The notes below the pieces were generated by a model. That model had not been told where the DNA came from. It made no database searches and was given only the letters and a program-made list of their open reading frames with translations. Shown here piece by piece: positions 50,939-61,700 of a stretch of 64,000 nucleotides of DNA. The position numbers and the translations under genes were made by a program. Source of the DNA: Petrimonas sulfuriphila (GTDB lineage: Bacteria; Bacteroidota; Bacteroidia; Bacteroidales; Dysgonomonadaceae); NCBI RefSeq assembly GCF_051201015.1, contig NZ_JBPEHI010000003.1; one strand, written 5' to 3'. How positions within the stretch are numbered: the stretch's first letter is position 1; each line of letters begins with the position of its first letter.

Positions 50939-51757
50939 TTATGGCAAGTAGATTATTTCTGTTCCTCCGCCGAACGATCCGGCAGCAACAGTATAAGCAC
51001 CGACTTGAAGAATAACCTTTTTCTCTGTAGGATAATAAGTCCCCTTAACGGTTCCCATTGTTACTGGTCCATAACCACTAGATCCAAAGTCATAAATTAT
51101 TTGATTCGGACAAATAATAGTATTGTCGGATTTGATCATAAATGCAAAGTTATTGAAATAAAAAGGTGAAATCAACTTATAGACGTTTACACCTTTCGCT
51201 TTATGGATTTCTGGTGTAAGAAAGTCATCTTCAGTTTCTCCACCCCACCATCCTGCTCTTGAATCGAGAACGGCAGTACCTGCAGATTCAAATTCAAGCG
51301 TGTTGGCTGCTAATACATTGATTTTTTTCTTAGCAGCAGGTGAAGCAACATCATCAGCCACAGACAGAGTAAATGGATAAGCTAAACCCACATTTACATC
51401 CATTCCACTAGCTGACACAGAGAGCGTGCTTGGATCTATGGATGCAAGATTTGAGTACGTAACCTCTACATAGGTTTTGCCTGAACCGGCCGAAAATTGT
51501 GCTTGTCCTGCCTTAAAAACATTTGTATAACCTGTCCCGGCAGCAGATAAATCGACCGACACAGAAAAATCTCCCTCAGTAGATGTTCTACCGATAGGTA
51601 CCTTGAGTGATTCACTACTCATAGGTAAATTGATTGAACTCCCAAGAAAACCAACTTTGTTAGATTCTCCTGAATACAATGCTCCTTCGGGTTTCTCGCA
51701 GGAAGCTAAGAGAACGATACCAAGGAGTATGATAAAAAGGTTGTTATTTTTTTTCAT
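50939..51757 (-). CDS. SusCD-associated surface lipoprotein of unknown function
   Basis: A 272-residue lipoprotein (NNLFIILLGIVLLASCEKPEG, lipobox LASC) in the position often held by SusE/SusF-like or DUF1735-like binding proteins. The first 140 residues look like an immunoglobulin-like beta-domain (LKVPIGRTSTEGDFSVSVDLSA). The second half is richer in aromatics (SRAGWWGGETEDDFLTPEIHKAKG, LISPFYFNNFAF), consistent with ligand binding. It follows the SusD gene by 20 bp. I do not recognise an exact family. Confidence 0.75.
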   Translation of the reverse strand: MKKNNNLFIILLGIVLLASCEKPEGALYSGESNKVGFLGSSINLPMSSESLKVPIGRTSTEGDFSVSVDLSAAGTGYTNVFKAGQAQFSAGSGKTYVEVTYSNLASIDPSTLSVSASGMDVNVGLAYPFTLSVADDVASPAAKKKINVLAANTLEFESAGTAVLDSRAGWWGGETEDDFLTPEIHKAKGVNVYKLISPFYFNNFAFMIKSDNTIICPNQIIYDFGSSGYGPVTMGTVKGTYYPTEKKVILQVGAYTVAAGSFGGGTEIIYLP

Positions 51758-51777
51758 ATCGTCTAAATTATTGAATT

Positions 51778-53328
51778 TTACATGGGATTCTGATCCGTTG
51801 TTGCGTCCAATGCTGGATTACTATCAAATTCCTTTTGCGGTATGGTAAGGATAAATTCCTTGTTATCTGGCAGAAGAGTATTGATGTTCGCTAGTTTTTG
51901 GCTGTGGTTACTGCCCGCAGCATTTCTGTTAAAACCAGTCTTCATTCTCAGAATATCAAAGATTCTTTCGGTTTCACCCCAAAGTTCAATACGGCGCTGA
52001 AGTATAATCATGTCCAGGAGTGTATTTACATCTCCAATGGAACCCATTGTCAATTCATTTGACATTTCAAGGCCCTCAAGAGACATCTGATAGCCGGAAG
52101 GATCTCTCAGTTTCATCAATGCAACCAGTGCATCCTTAGCTTGTGTATATTGACCTGCACGGCAAAGAGCTTCAGCCTTCACAAGCTGCATTTCTTCAGC
52201 ACGCATGAATATGTAATCACCTAGGTCAGTACTTTTGTCAGAATACCTAAATTTCACCTGATTATACGGTTTGGTGTCGTTCGTGCCACCGTCAGTAGGA
52301 CCATTCCACCATTTTTTTCTAGTATCAGTTGCTGGAATCTTATCATACAACCAATTATAAATACATTTTCTAGAAGAACGAGCATAACGATCAGCAGAGG
52401 CATCCATGTGAGCAAAGAAGGAGGCGTAAATTCCAGACTGATCAGCGATAATCTCAGCACCCCACATAACGCCATCCATATTTACACTGTTAAATCCAGA
52501 ATGGAGAGTATTACCACTTGCCATGGAAAGATTTGGTTTTGATAGTGCTTCATTAGCAAAACCAGCAGCTTCGGTCCATTTGTTTTGTACCATCATTACG
52601 TTGGCTTTGATTGAATTTGCTATATAGTAGTCAACGTGAGACTTATGCTCTTGGCGGGTTTTATCTCCTGCGAAGAGGGTAATTGCATTATCAAGGTCAC
52701 TGTTGATCTGTTGATAAACTTCCTCCACGGTCCCTCTACCCTTACCTTCAGTTGTTGCTGTAGTAGGTTCGGTGTACAAAGGAACACCTGGGGATTGTTC
52801 GTGACCAACGTAGGTCTGCTGGAACGATTGGATTAGCATAAAATAGGCGTATGCCCTCATCGTGTATGCCTGTGCGATGATATTATCAATAATTACCTGA
52901 TCGCCTGAAAGAAGATCCTTTGAACCCAGTACGTAGTTAGCGTTACTTACAATTTGATAGTAAAAGTTCCAGGTAGCATAAGGTCTCCAGGTACTGGATG
53001 TGTATCGGCTGCGGACGTCATATCGATAGTCAAAGTAAAACCATCCGTTACCCATAGCATCCTGTAGCAAATCTTCTCCCATCAATGAGGTATAAAGCTT
53101 TGTGGAGAGAATACCAAAATTTTGATGGGTGTTGCCGGTTGTCCAATCACCGGACGTATAAAGCATTCGGTAAATACCGTTCATTGCAACTTGTGCACCT
53201 TCGGTAGTTTTAAACAACTCAGTGCCCGATGTTCTGTCGGTAGGTGAAGTTTCTAACTTATCATCGCTGCACGAAAAGAAGAGAATCGTGGAGGTAATGA
53301 ATAAAAGTGAGAGAAATATTTTTTTCAT
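51778..53328 (-). CDS. SusD/RagB-family outer-membrane lipoprotein
   Basis: A 516-residue nutrient-binding lipoprotein (IFLSLLFITSTILFFSCSDDKLETSPTDRTSG, lipobox FFSC). It has the N-terminal SusD_N region (FKTTEGAQVAMNGIYRML), TPR-like helices (IIAQAYTMRAYAYFMLIQSFQQTYVGHEQSPGVPLYTE) and the C-terminal RagB/SusD segment (DIFDILRMKTGF, LPDNKEFILTIPQKEFDSNPAL). It starts 12 bp after its SusC partner, with which it would form the lid-and-barrel importer. Confidence 0.93.
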   Translation of the reverse strand: MKKIFLSLLFITSTILFFSCSDDKLETSPTDRTSGTELFKTTEGAQVAMNGIYRMLYTSGDWTTGNTHQNFGILSTKLYTSLMGEDLLQDAMGNGWFYFDYRYDVRSRYTSSTWRPYATWNFYYQIVSNANYVLGSKDLLSGDQVIIDNIIAQAYTMRAYAYFMLIQSFQQTYVGHEQSPGVPLYTEPTTATTEGKGRGTVEEVYQQINSDLDNAITLFAGDKTRQEHKSHVDYYIANSIKANVMMVQNKWTEAAGFANEALSKPNLSMASGNTLHSGFNSVNMDGVMWGAEIIADQSGIYASFFAHMDASADRYARSSRKCIYNWLYDKIPATDTRKKWWNGPTDGGTNDTKPYNQVKFRYSDKSTDLGDYIFMRAEEMQLVKAEALCRAGQYTQAKDALVALMKLRDPSGYQMSLEGLEMSNELTMGSIGDVNTLLDMIILQRRIELWGETERIFDILRMKTGFNRNAAGSNHSQKLANINTLLPDNKEFILTIPQKEFDSNPALDATTDQNPM

Positions 53329-53340
53329 AATCTGTCTATA

Positions 53341-56300
53341 TTAAAATTTGATGTTGATACCACCAGAAATAACTCTGTTTGGTGTATAAGCAAAGTCGGT
53401 TGAACCGCTGAAGTTGTATTGTGGGTTCAGACCCTGACGTACAGAGAAAAGCGCAATATTATCGCCTTGTCCAAACAGTCTGATCGATTCAATACCTGCA
53501 TTCTTCAACTTGAAGGTGTAACCCACAGCAATATTTTTTATGGCAAAATAAGATGCATCCACTAAAGCGCGATCATTAAGTGTATGAGTGAGGTTTTTTT
53601 GGATACGTGGTATGTCGGTGATGTCTCCCGGCTGTTTCCATGCCCGTAACACTTCCCTCGTCCAGTTATTACCTATATATAACGGATTTGTATAATTATA
53701 TCCCACATAATCATAAATCTTTCCACCGATAGAATAGGTTGTCATGACTGAAAAGTCAAATCCTTTATAGATAAGGTTGGAAGATAGTGATCCATAAAGA
53801 TCGGGGATACGGCTACCAAGAAGCACACGGCTGGCAGCAGCTTTTGTCTTGTCGCTCGATACATAGTGTTTGCTCCGATCGCCTTCATCCTCCTTATCAT
53901 CATAAACCCAGTATAGCTGATCACCCGTAGCTGGGTCAACACCTGCGCTACGTGCCATATAAAATGTATTGAGCTGTTCACCTACGCGAATGATGGTGCT
54001 CCCTCCGATAATTTCATCCTGCTCATCTGTCAGGCGGATCACTTTGTTGTTCACCTTGGATCCCATTGCTGTAACGTTCCAAGTGAGATCCCTTGTTTTG
54101 ATGAAATCATATCCCACTGAAAGATCGAAACCCCAGTTCTTCATGTCTCCCACATTGTCATTATAACCTGTGAAACCAGAAGAGAAAGGCAATGGTCTAT
54201 TAAGCAGCATATCGGTTGTTTTTCTGGTGTACCAGTCAAACCCAACTGATAATCTGGAGTCAAGCATGAGTGCATCGAATCCGGTATTGAAGCTGGCGTT
54301 TTTCTCCCACGATACCATCATATTCTCAACTGAAGATGCCTTTGCTCCGTTTGAGTTGGCATTGTTCCATGTCAAATCATAAAATGCCTGCCATGCATAA
54401 AGACCAACACGGTTATTACCTTGCGTACCGTAACTTGCTTTCAGTGTAAGGTTGTCCATCCAGTCCACATTATCCATAAAAGGCTCTTCAGAAACACGCC
54501 AGGATGCACCCAATGACCAGAAATCACCCCAGCGATAGTCTTTATGGAATCGCGATGATCCATCACGACGATAACTTGCGGAGAGATAATACTTATCCAT
54601 AAAGTTATAGTTTAGCCTGGAGAAATAAGAGTCAAGTGTTTCGTTGTTCTCGTAAGATGTTGCATCAGCGATTGATGACCCTGGAGCCAATTCGTAAATT
54701 TCCGGGAATGGGAAACCTGTTTTGCTTGCACTCAAGTGATTGTACTTGTAACTATAGAATTCGTGACCGAACATAAGGTCAAAATTGTGTAGATCGAATG
54801 AACGGTTCCAGTTTAATACTTGGTTAAATGTATAAGAGAAGGTTTTATTGGCTTCTTTACCCAGACGCCCAGACCCTGCGGCATTACCAAAGAGTGGATT
54901 ATAGTAAAAGGTATAACTGCCGTTTACATAGTCTGCTCCCAAATTCATTGTAAGAGTGAGTCCCTGGAAAGCACCATATTTCTCATTGTTTGTATTAAAT
55001 TCTACCAGACCTCTGGCACTCACATTTTCCCTGCTCTCATAATATTTGTCATCATAGAGTGTTGCAATGGAGTTGAAATTTTGCTGTGCACCTGAAGCTC
55101 TGTTCAATCCGTAATCGAAAAGTGGTTCACCCAGATCGTTCTTCAGGATTACGCCTTCAGCATCTCGTTCCCAGATTGGATAGATGGGTGCCATCTGTTC
55201 GGCTGAATACCACACATTAGATGTTGCAGACCCATCTGAATCAAGCATATTGGAGGTAGTCTTTGCTACATTTGCCGAAAGAGAAGTTCTAAACCAATCG
55301 GTCGCCTGAAGATCAGTAGATACACGACCTGCAAAACGATCAAATGAAGTTGTTTTCAAGAGACCTTCCTCCTTCAGATAGTTGAAAGAAGCCAGAGTCT
55401 TCATCTTAGCACTACCGCCAGAAACATCAAACTGATACTCTTGTCGCATGGGGCTGGGTGAAATCACTTCATCCAACCAGTTGTCCTGCCATTTCAGCTG
55501 AGCGGCAGGATTAATCTTACCGGTTGAAAGATCGAATAATTCGGAAACAGGAACATTGTATGGATTGTATTGTTCTTTTGTTCCGAAAATAGGATCAACA
55601 GTGCCTTTCATCCTATTTACAGCATTTATGGCAGCCTGTTGTTCACTTGCCCCTAAAGCGAATATTTCCTCATTTCTGTAAGACAAAAATGCGGTTTCCA
55701 AATACTCCTGGGTATTCATCACGTCATACCTTTTGATTGCTCTTGATGCAACACCGATAGTTGTTTTAAAATTTACATTCACCTTTCCGTCAGTATTTTG
55801 ACCGGATTTGGTTGTAATCATTACTACGCCGTTGGCCGCGCGAGAACCATAAAGAGATGAAGCTGAAGCATCTTTCAAAACGGTAAGACTGGCAATGTCA
55901 TTCGGATTGATTGAGTTGAGATCTCCATCGAAAGGAATTCCGTCTACTACGTAAAGAGGAGACTGAGATGCATTAATAGATCCAAAACCACGGATAACAA
56001 TACCGGAACTTGACCCCGGCTGGCCACTGCCTAAAGTAGTCTGCACTCCCGGTACTGTACCATCCAACGCTTTCGATACGTTGGCGATAGAACGATTGCT
56101 TATTTGTTCAGTATCAACTGTGGCAGCCGAGCCGGTAAAAGTCGACTTTCTGGCAGTACCGTAAGCAACGACCATCACTTCGTCCAGCAATTTAGTGTCT
56201 GCCTGAAGCACAATTCTCATATTTGGAGTTGCCGTAACTATTTGCGTGAGCATTCCCACGTAAGAGATTTCCAGCCTGGCATTAGCGGGTGCAGAAAGTG

Positions 56301-56478
56301 AGAAATTCCCATCGTAATCGGTCACAGTACCCTGTGAAGTTCCTACAATCTGAATTGTAGCACCGATAACTGCTTCCCCCGCCTCATCCACCACAATACC
56401 TCGTACTTGTGTCTGAGCCAGCACAATCCCTATTCCTAAAAAGAACAGGGATAAAAACATAGTTAGTTTTTTTTTCAT
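53341..56478 (-). CDS. SusC/RagA-family TonB-dependent receptor (first of two paralogues)
   Basis: About 1045 residues. The signal peptide (KKLTMFLSLFFLGIGIVLAQ) precedes a carboxypeptidase-like domain (TQVRGIVVDEAGEAVIGATIQIVG), then LLDEVMVVAYGTA and a plug with VVDGIPFDGDLNSINPNDIASLTVLKDASASSLYGSRAANGVVMITTK. A large barrel ends RVISGGINIKF. No STN domain. I take the ATG at 56478; the frame extends 8 codons further up through a leader that is identical at the DNA level to that of the neighbouring paralogue. It pairs with the SusD 12 bp downstream. Confidence 0.94.
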   Translation of the reverse strand: MKKKLTMFLSLFFLGIGIVLAQTQVRGIVVDEAGEAVIGATIQIVGTSQGTVTDYDGNFSLSAPANARLEISYVGMLTQIVTATPNMRIVLQADTKLLDEVMVVAYGTARKSTFTGSAATVDTEQISNRSIANVSKALDGTVPGVQTTLGSGQPGSSSGIVIRGFGSINASQSPLYVVDGIPFDGDLNSINPNDIASLTVLKDASASSLYGSRAANGVVMITTKSGQNTDGKVNVNFKTTIGVASRAIKRYDVMNTQEYLETAFLSYRNEEIFALGASEQQAAINAVNRMKGTVDPIFGTKEQYNPYNVPVSELFDLSTGKINPAAQLKWQDNWLDEVISPSPMRQEYQFDVSGGSAKMKTLASFNYLKEEGLLKTTSFDRFAGRVSTDLQATDWFRTSLSANVAKTTSNMLDSDGSATSNVWYSAEQMAPIYPIWERDAEGVILKNDLGEPLFDYGLNRASGAQQNFNSIATLYDDKYYESRENVSARGLVEFNTNNEKYGAFQGLTLTMNLGADYVNGSYTFYYNPLFGNAAGSGRLGKEANKTFSYTFNQVLNWNRSFDLHNFDLMFGHEFYSYKYNHLSASKTGFPFPEIYELAPGSSIADATSYENNETLDSYFSRLNYNFMDKYYLSASYRRDGSSRFHKDYRWGDFWSLGASWRVSEEPFMDNVDWMDNLTLKASYGTQGNNRVGLYAWQAFYDLTWNNANSNGAKASSVENMMVSWEKNASFNTGFDALMLDSRLSVGFDWYTRKTTDMLLNRPLPFSSGFTGYNDNVGDMKNWGFDLSVGYDFIKTRDLTWNVTAMGSKVNNKVIRLTDEQDEIIGGSTIIRVGEQLNTFYMARSAGVDPATGDQLYWVYDDKEDEGDRSKHYVSSDKTKAAASRVLLGSRIPDLYGSLSSNLIYKGFDFSVMTTYSIGGKIYDYVGYNYTNPLYIGNNWTREVLRAWKQPGDITDIPRIQKNLTHTLNDRALVDASYFAIKNIAVGYTFKLKNAGIESIRLFGQGDNIALFSVRQGLNPQYNFSGSTDFAYTPNRVISGGINIKF

Positions 56479-56656
56479 AAACTCTACTTTTAAATTAAAC
56501 AATTATAGTATAAATCATTTTTTCATTCTGAGACAATCGCTGTAGTAATTAAAAAACATACGTTTTTTGAGGTGGAAAAAAAAGGTATCAAAGCAAATCT
56601 TTGATGGGCTTCCTGTCGTAAGCGATTAACATAAAATAAGTTTCCTTATTTGTTTA

Positions 56657-56664
56657 CAAATATA
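56657..56664 (-). promoter_or_regulatory. Candidate -7 box for susC (first paralogue)
   Basis: CAAATATA on the plus strand is TATATTTG on the minus strand. It would give a leader of about 170 nt. The same CAAATATAAATTAA string recurs at 56935-56948, a possible second promoter. Confidence 0.4.
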
Positions 56665-57052
56665 AATTAATTTTTTATTATTAAATTACTTTTTGCAATA
56701 TTCTTTAGCATAATTAAGCCAATAATTCTAACTAAGTTGTAAGTTGTAAGTAATTTCTTCTCATAGATTCTGCATTTTGATTATTTTTAATTAAATTCAA
56801 ATGATAATAAAATAATTAAAAATAATTGGAAGTTTATTCTTTTTGTATGAATAAAAAAGCATGAATCACCTTTAGGAGGGGACGTGGCTCTCTATTCATA
56901 ACTGATTAGAATATATTTTAACTCAAAGTTAGTGCAAATATAAATTAAAATTTCTACACCAAATTGTTTTTTTGCATTTATTTCAATTTTTTTGTAATAT
57001 TCTTTTCAAAATCGAAGTGTTTGCATTACACTTTAAAAGAAATATGCGGGAG

Positions 57053-57088
57053 AAAAAACAAACAAGGTGCCTTTAAAGGCACCTTGTT
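57053..57088 (-). terminator. Intrinsic terminator of the second SusCD unit
   Basis: A perfect 28-bp palindrome (half-site AACAAGGTGCCTTT) followed on the minus strand by TGTTTTTTCT. It lies about 50 bp after the susD stop. Confidence 0.85.
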
Positions 57089-57136
57089 AAAATATAGTTT
57101 TATTGAAAATAATGAATCACTTTCGTGTCAGCATTC

Positions 57137-58717
57137 CTATTTGTTGGCCGGATGTGGATTCTGTTCAGATCTGACGTCCCAGTACATTTTGGAATAGTAG
57201 TTGTTGGTTCCGTCCTGAAGTTTAGCTATTGCACCATTGAAACCATCCGGATTTAACGTACTTTCATTGGTAGGATACTTAACACGGGCAGGTAAATCTC
57301 CTTTTGTGTCGGAAAGCGGAGTAAATGCCACTTTTTCCCCACCTACCACGTAGGTAAACTCTCCCGGTTTAAGCATCGTTAAAGGATAACCGGTTCTCCG
57401 ATATTCACTCCAGGCTTCGGTTCCCTGCATATACAGATGGATGTATTTCTGGGTTGCCACGGTTTCTGCGTTTACGGTTTCGCTGACTGACTCAACGTAG
57501 CTGTCCAACGTAGTTTGGTCAACAGCGTTACCTGCCAGTGCATACCAGTGTTCAACCGAAGACCTGACCCCTTCTTCGTACCATTCCTGATCCCAATTGT
57601 AGCGTTCGCTGAGAATGAAACACAATTCTGCATATGTCATCAACGGAACGGAGAAGTCCTTATTTAAAATAATAGGAGGAGAAGCTGTATACCAAGTAGG
57701 GGCTGCGTTTCGGATTGCACTTGTCATGTTGTTGCTCGGTAATCCGTAAGGAAGTCCCAGGTATTTCCCTCCTCTTGGCGTTGTGTAAATTGATAGCCTC
57801 GGATCAATCACGCCTTCCCACGGATGTTGCTTGTTATTCAACGTATCGGCCTGTCCTTTCAGAAGGTCTGTAAAGGGTTTAGTTATTGAAAAGTCGTTGC
57901 GACCGTCCACAAAATAACCCCGGTAGAAATAACATTCGTTCGGTGCTTCGTTGGAGTATTCAAACATCGCTTCGTCGTCATTCGATGTGAATACACCTGA
58001 AGCTACAGCTTGGTCAATATAAGTTCTCCAGTTGGGATCGACCTTTGATAGACGAATGGCAAAGCGGCATTTTAAGCTGTTGGCAAATTGTTTCCATTTT
58101 GTGGCATCACCATCATAAATTCTATCTCCTGAAGTAAAAGCCGCTTCGTCTTCGTTGATGAGCGCAATGGCATTGTCTAATTCTTTGATAAATTCGGGAT
58201 AAAGAACGTTCAATTCATCGTATTTAGGATAAGTTATGCCATCATTCAATTTGAACGCTTCCGAATAAGGAACGCTACCCCAGGTATCAGCAACAACCTG
58301 CATCAACCATATCTTTAAAATTTTAGCCACTGCTATCTGGTTGTTATTGTTGCCATAGGTGGCAGCTTCGCCTTTGGTTGCCTCATCGGTGTTCATCTTT
58401 TCGATAAGGGCGTAATTACCTGCTGTAACGTATAAATGATTGAAATAACTATTATTGACAGATTCACGAATTTGATAACGGTCTTCCTCTGTATAATTCC
58501 GTTGACTCCAATATTGAGCATACGGTAATGCTTGACGGCCGCTGAACCAGGTGTCGTAAATGTAATCCATCATTTTCTTCTGAGCTCCTGTCAATAGGGT
58601 AGATGTAGAGACTTTATCCGGTTGATTCGGATTTTTGTTCAGATCCTCCAAGTCTTGACACGATACAATCAAGAATATAGCAAGTAATGCGAGTAATATT
58701 TTGTTGAATGTTTTCAT
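57137..58717 (-). CDS. SusD/RagB-family outer-membrane lipoprotein (SusD-like_2 type)
   Basis: A 526-residue lipoprotein (FNKILLALLAIFLIVSCQDLEDLNKNPNQPDKVS, lipobox IVSC). The LNKNPNQP start and AKILKIWLMQVVADTWGSVPYSEAF segment mark the SusD-like subgroup often paired with non-polysaccharide transporters. The C-terminal EAWSEYRRTGYPL is typical. It starts 15 bp after its SusC partner. The ligand is unknown; this subgroup is also found with peptide or protein uptake loci, so a carbohydrate should not be assumed. Confidence 0.92.
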   Translation of the reverse strand: MKTFNKILLALLAIFLIVSCQDLEDLNKNPNQPDKVSTSTLLTGAQKKMMDYIYDTWFSGRQALPYAQYWSQRNYTEEDRYQIRESVNNSYFNHLYVTAGNYALIEKMNTDEATKGEAATYGNNNNQIAVAKILKIWLMQVVADTWGSVPYSEAFKLNDGITYPKYDELNVLYPEFIKELDNAIALINEDEAAFTSGDRIYDGDATKWKQFANSLKCRFAIRLSKVDPNWRTYIDQAVASGVFTSNDDEAMFEYSNEAPNECYFYRGYFVDGRNDFSITKPFTDLLKGQADTLNNKQHPWEGVIDPRLSIYTTPRGGKYLGLPYGLPSNNMTSAIRNAAPTWYTASPPIILNKDFSVPLMTYAELCFILSERYNWDQEWYEEGVRSSVEHWYALAGNAVDQTTLDSYVESVSETVNAETVATQKYIHLYMQGTEAWSEYRRTGYPLTMLKPGEFTYVVGGEKVAFTPLSDTKGDLPARVKYPTNESTLNPDGFNGAIAKLQDGTNNYYSKMYWDVRSEQNPHPANK

Positions 58718-58732
58718 TGTCCTGTTTTTTAA

Positions 58733-61700
58733 TTAAAATTGAAATCCAACGTTAAGACCAAAAGTGGCTAGTGAAGGTAATGCGCCACCTTCGATACCCT
58801 GAATATTTCCGGAACTTGTTGTGGCGGATTCCGGGTCGAAGTGTTTCGTGTCGGGTCCCCAGAGAGCTAAGTTACGTCCATAGGCAGAAATGTTTAAGTT
58901 GCTGATGTATTTGGATTTCAACGGAACGCGATAACCAATAGTGATTTCCCTTAATTTTACAAAATCGCTTTTAAAAACACTTTGGGCAGCCGGCCCGGAA
59001 CACATACTTCCGCCCCATGTTTCTGCATCTACCCTGACATCGTTTGGTGTGCCATCGGCAAAGACACCCGGTAACAATACACCCCCATCTTCTTCCGGGT
59101 CGTTTCGTTTGGGAATTCCTAATTCGTTATTGTCTGCTGTTTCTTCAAGCATACCGGAGTAGATACCCCACATATAGGATGTGGAGAAAAATTTACCGCC
59201 TCTTTGCCCATCAAATAAAACACTAAAGCTGAGGTTTTTATAGCTGAATGTGTTTAAGAAGCCTCCGGTTAACTTCGGATATACGCTACCGAGGGGAACA
59301 TTTCCGCTCGTAGATGCGTAAAGCCCGTTAGCCTGAACTACTTTATTTCCGTTGTCATCATAAACATAGTCTGTACCCATGATAACGCCGTATTCCTGAC
59401 CCTTGAAGGCACCGACTTCAACTTTAAACGGAGCATTTACGATGCGGTAATAATCCACTCCCTCAATCAGGTCAACTACCTTATTTTTGTTACTAGCCAT
59501 GGTGATGGTTGCATTCCATTCAAATTCAGGCGTTTTGATGGGAGAAACGTCAAACTTCAATTCAAACCCCTGGTTGTCCATTCTTCCGGCGTTAATAATC
59601 ATGGAAGTATAACCGCTGGCACCTGTTAACGACAGAGGCATTATCTGATCGCGTGTAATACTTTTGTAGAGTGTGAAATCAAATCCCAGTCTGTTGTTGA
59701 GAAAACGGGCTTCAAGACCTGCTTCGTAAGAATGAGTCTGTTCAGGTTTCAAGGCAAGGTTGTTCTTAATTAACGGTAGTAAATAGGCATGATTCTGATC
59801 CAAGCTGGTATAAAAAGCATAGGTGTCAAAAATACGGTACGGATCGGTGTCACCACCTACCTTTGCATAACCCAGCCTGATCTTGGAGAAAGTCAGCCAG
59901 TCTTGCTTAACCAATTCCGACAGGATTAAACTTCCCGTTAAAGAATAATAAAGATATCCCTTGCCGTTTAAGCTGGAAGACCAGTCGTTGCGGATGGTCC
60001 CATCAAGATATGCCAGAGACTGATACCCTAACGTGGTACTTGCGAATAAGCTGTTGATGGATTTTTCGCTGGTAAAGTTTTCAGCTTTTGCGGGGCTCTT
60101 CGAGTTAGACAAGTTGTAGAACTCAGGAAGTACCAGACCAGAAACTGAATAACCTTCCAGGCGTTGATAATTACGGAACATGTTGTTAGCTCCCACATTG
60201 AAGTTCCAGGAAAGGTCTTCGTTCAAATTTGTGGAGTACTGAACCAGTAATTCATTATTTATCTCGTACTGTTGCCTGTGGTATTCAGCATAGCTCGATT
60301 CTTCCTGTGAATATACCGCATTTCGTTCGAACTGTTTGTCGCTGAAAAAGTCTAAACTTGTTTTAAACTGGGCAGTTAGGTTTTTCAGTATGTATGCTTT
60401 TACGCCTGCGTTGCCGTATAACCTGTTTCGGGTGTCATTCTGGTAATTCATATAGCGCGACCAGTATGGGTTGTTTGAGTAGGCCGGAGTAGGATCGTCG
60501 AAACCATTACGATTCCATACGGCTTGTGTGCCGTCATTATATTTGTACAACGATTTCAGTTCTTTCATATCCAGTTGACGTTGTCCCCATTGTATAAATT
60601 TTTGCATCACGTTGTTGTCTCCATATCCGGTTTCAGGACGTCCGGTAGTTGCCTGATTCAGATAAGTGATGTTTGAAAAGAGTTCATACTTATCAGTTAA
60701 TTTGATGGAACCGCTTGCGTTGAATGAATTCTTTTGCAAATTACTATTGGGCATATAACCTTTTAAGGACATGTTGGTGTAGGAAACCCTGAAGGCGGTG
60801 TTATCGTTGGCCCTCGATATATTGATGTTATTGGTTATGCTGACACCGGTTTCAAAGAATTTGTCGATATCATTGACGGGCGCCTGCCAGAGGCTGGTTG
60901 TTGGGGCGCCTACCTTTCCGTTGTTTTCCCACTTAGCCAAATCGTACCACGATAGGTATTTGGTGGTTCCATCGTATGCCGGGCCCCAGCTTTCATCGAT
61001 TCCATAATCAATAATGTTATAATCAACACCATTTATTCGTGCTAAAGGTTCCCCATCTTCATCATAAGCACCCAAAGAATATCCTCCACCGTATTTGGTT
61101 TGCATTACCGGAAGTTTATTCACTTTTTCAAATCCGATGCCGGTGTTAAATGAAATTCCCAATCCTTTCTGGCTTGCACCTTTTTTGGTAACGATCATAA
61201 CCACACCGTTGGTGGCGCGGGAACCGTATAACGCTGAAGCATTGGGTCCTTTTAAAACAGAAATCGATTCGATGTCGTCGGGATTAATGTCTTGAATCAG
61301 GTTGCCATAGTCGTATCCTCCTGCTCCACGTGCAGCATCAGTTGTATTGTAGTCCGTCCCTTCAATAGGAACCCCGTCGATGACGAACAAGGGCTGGTTG
61401 TTGCCTGAAATGGATTTGGCACCCCTTATAAGGATTTTTGACGAACCTCCCATATTTCCGGTTGATCCGGAAATCTGTAATCCGGAAACCTTCCCTACCA
61501 GCGAGTTTATCGGGTTGGCAACCCCCCCCCTGGACTTTATCATTTCGTCAGCGCTCACCTCTGCAACAGAATATCCGAGTGATTTTTTCTCACGGCTAAT
61601 TCCGAGTGCCGTCACAACCACTTCTTGTAGTAATTCTGTATCCGGCAAAAGTGTTACATTTACGCTAGGACGAACAGGCACTTCCTGCGTGGTAAGCCCT

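Larger units (their letters stand above)
56479..57136. other. AT-rich intergenic region between the two SusCD units
   Basis: 658 bp without a credible gene. It holds a promoter candidate and leader for the downstream susC (56479-56664), a small hairpin ATCAAAG-CAAAT-CTTTGAT at 56587-56605 inside that leader, and a second TATATTTG-like box near 56935-56942. A palindromic terminator for the upstream susD lies at 57053-57088. Confidence 0.6.
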
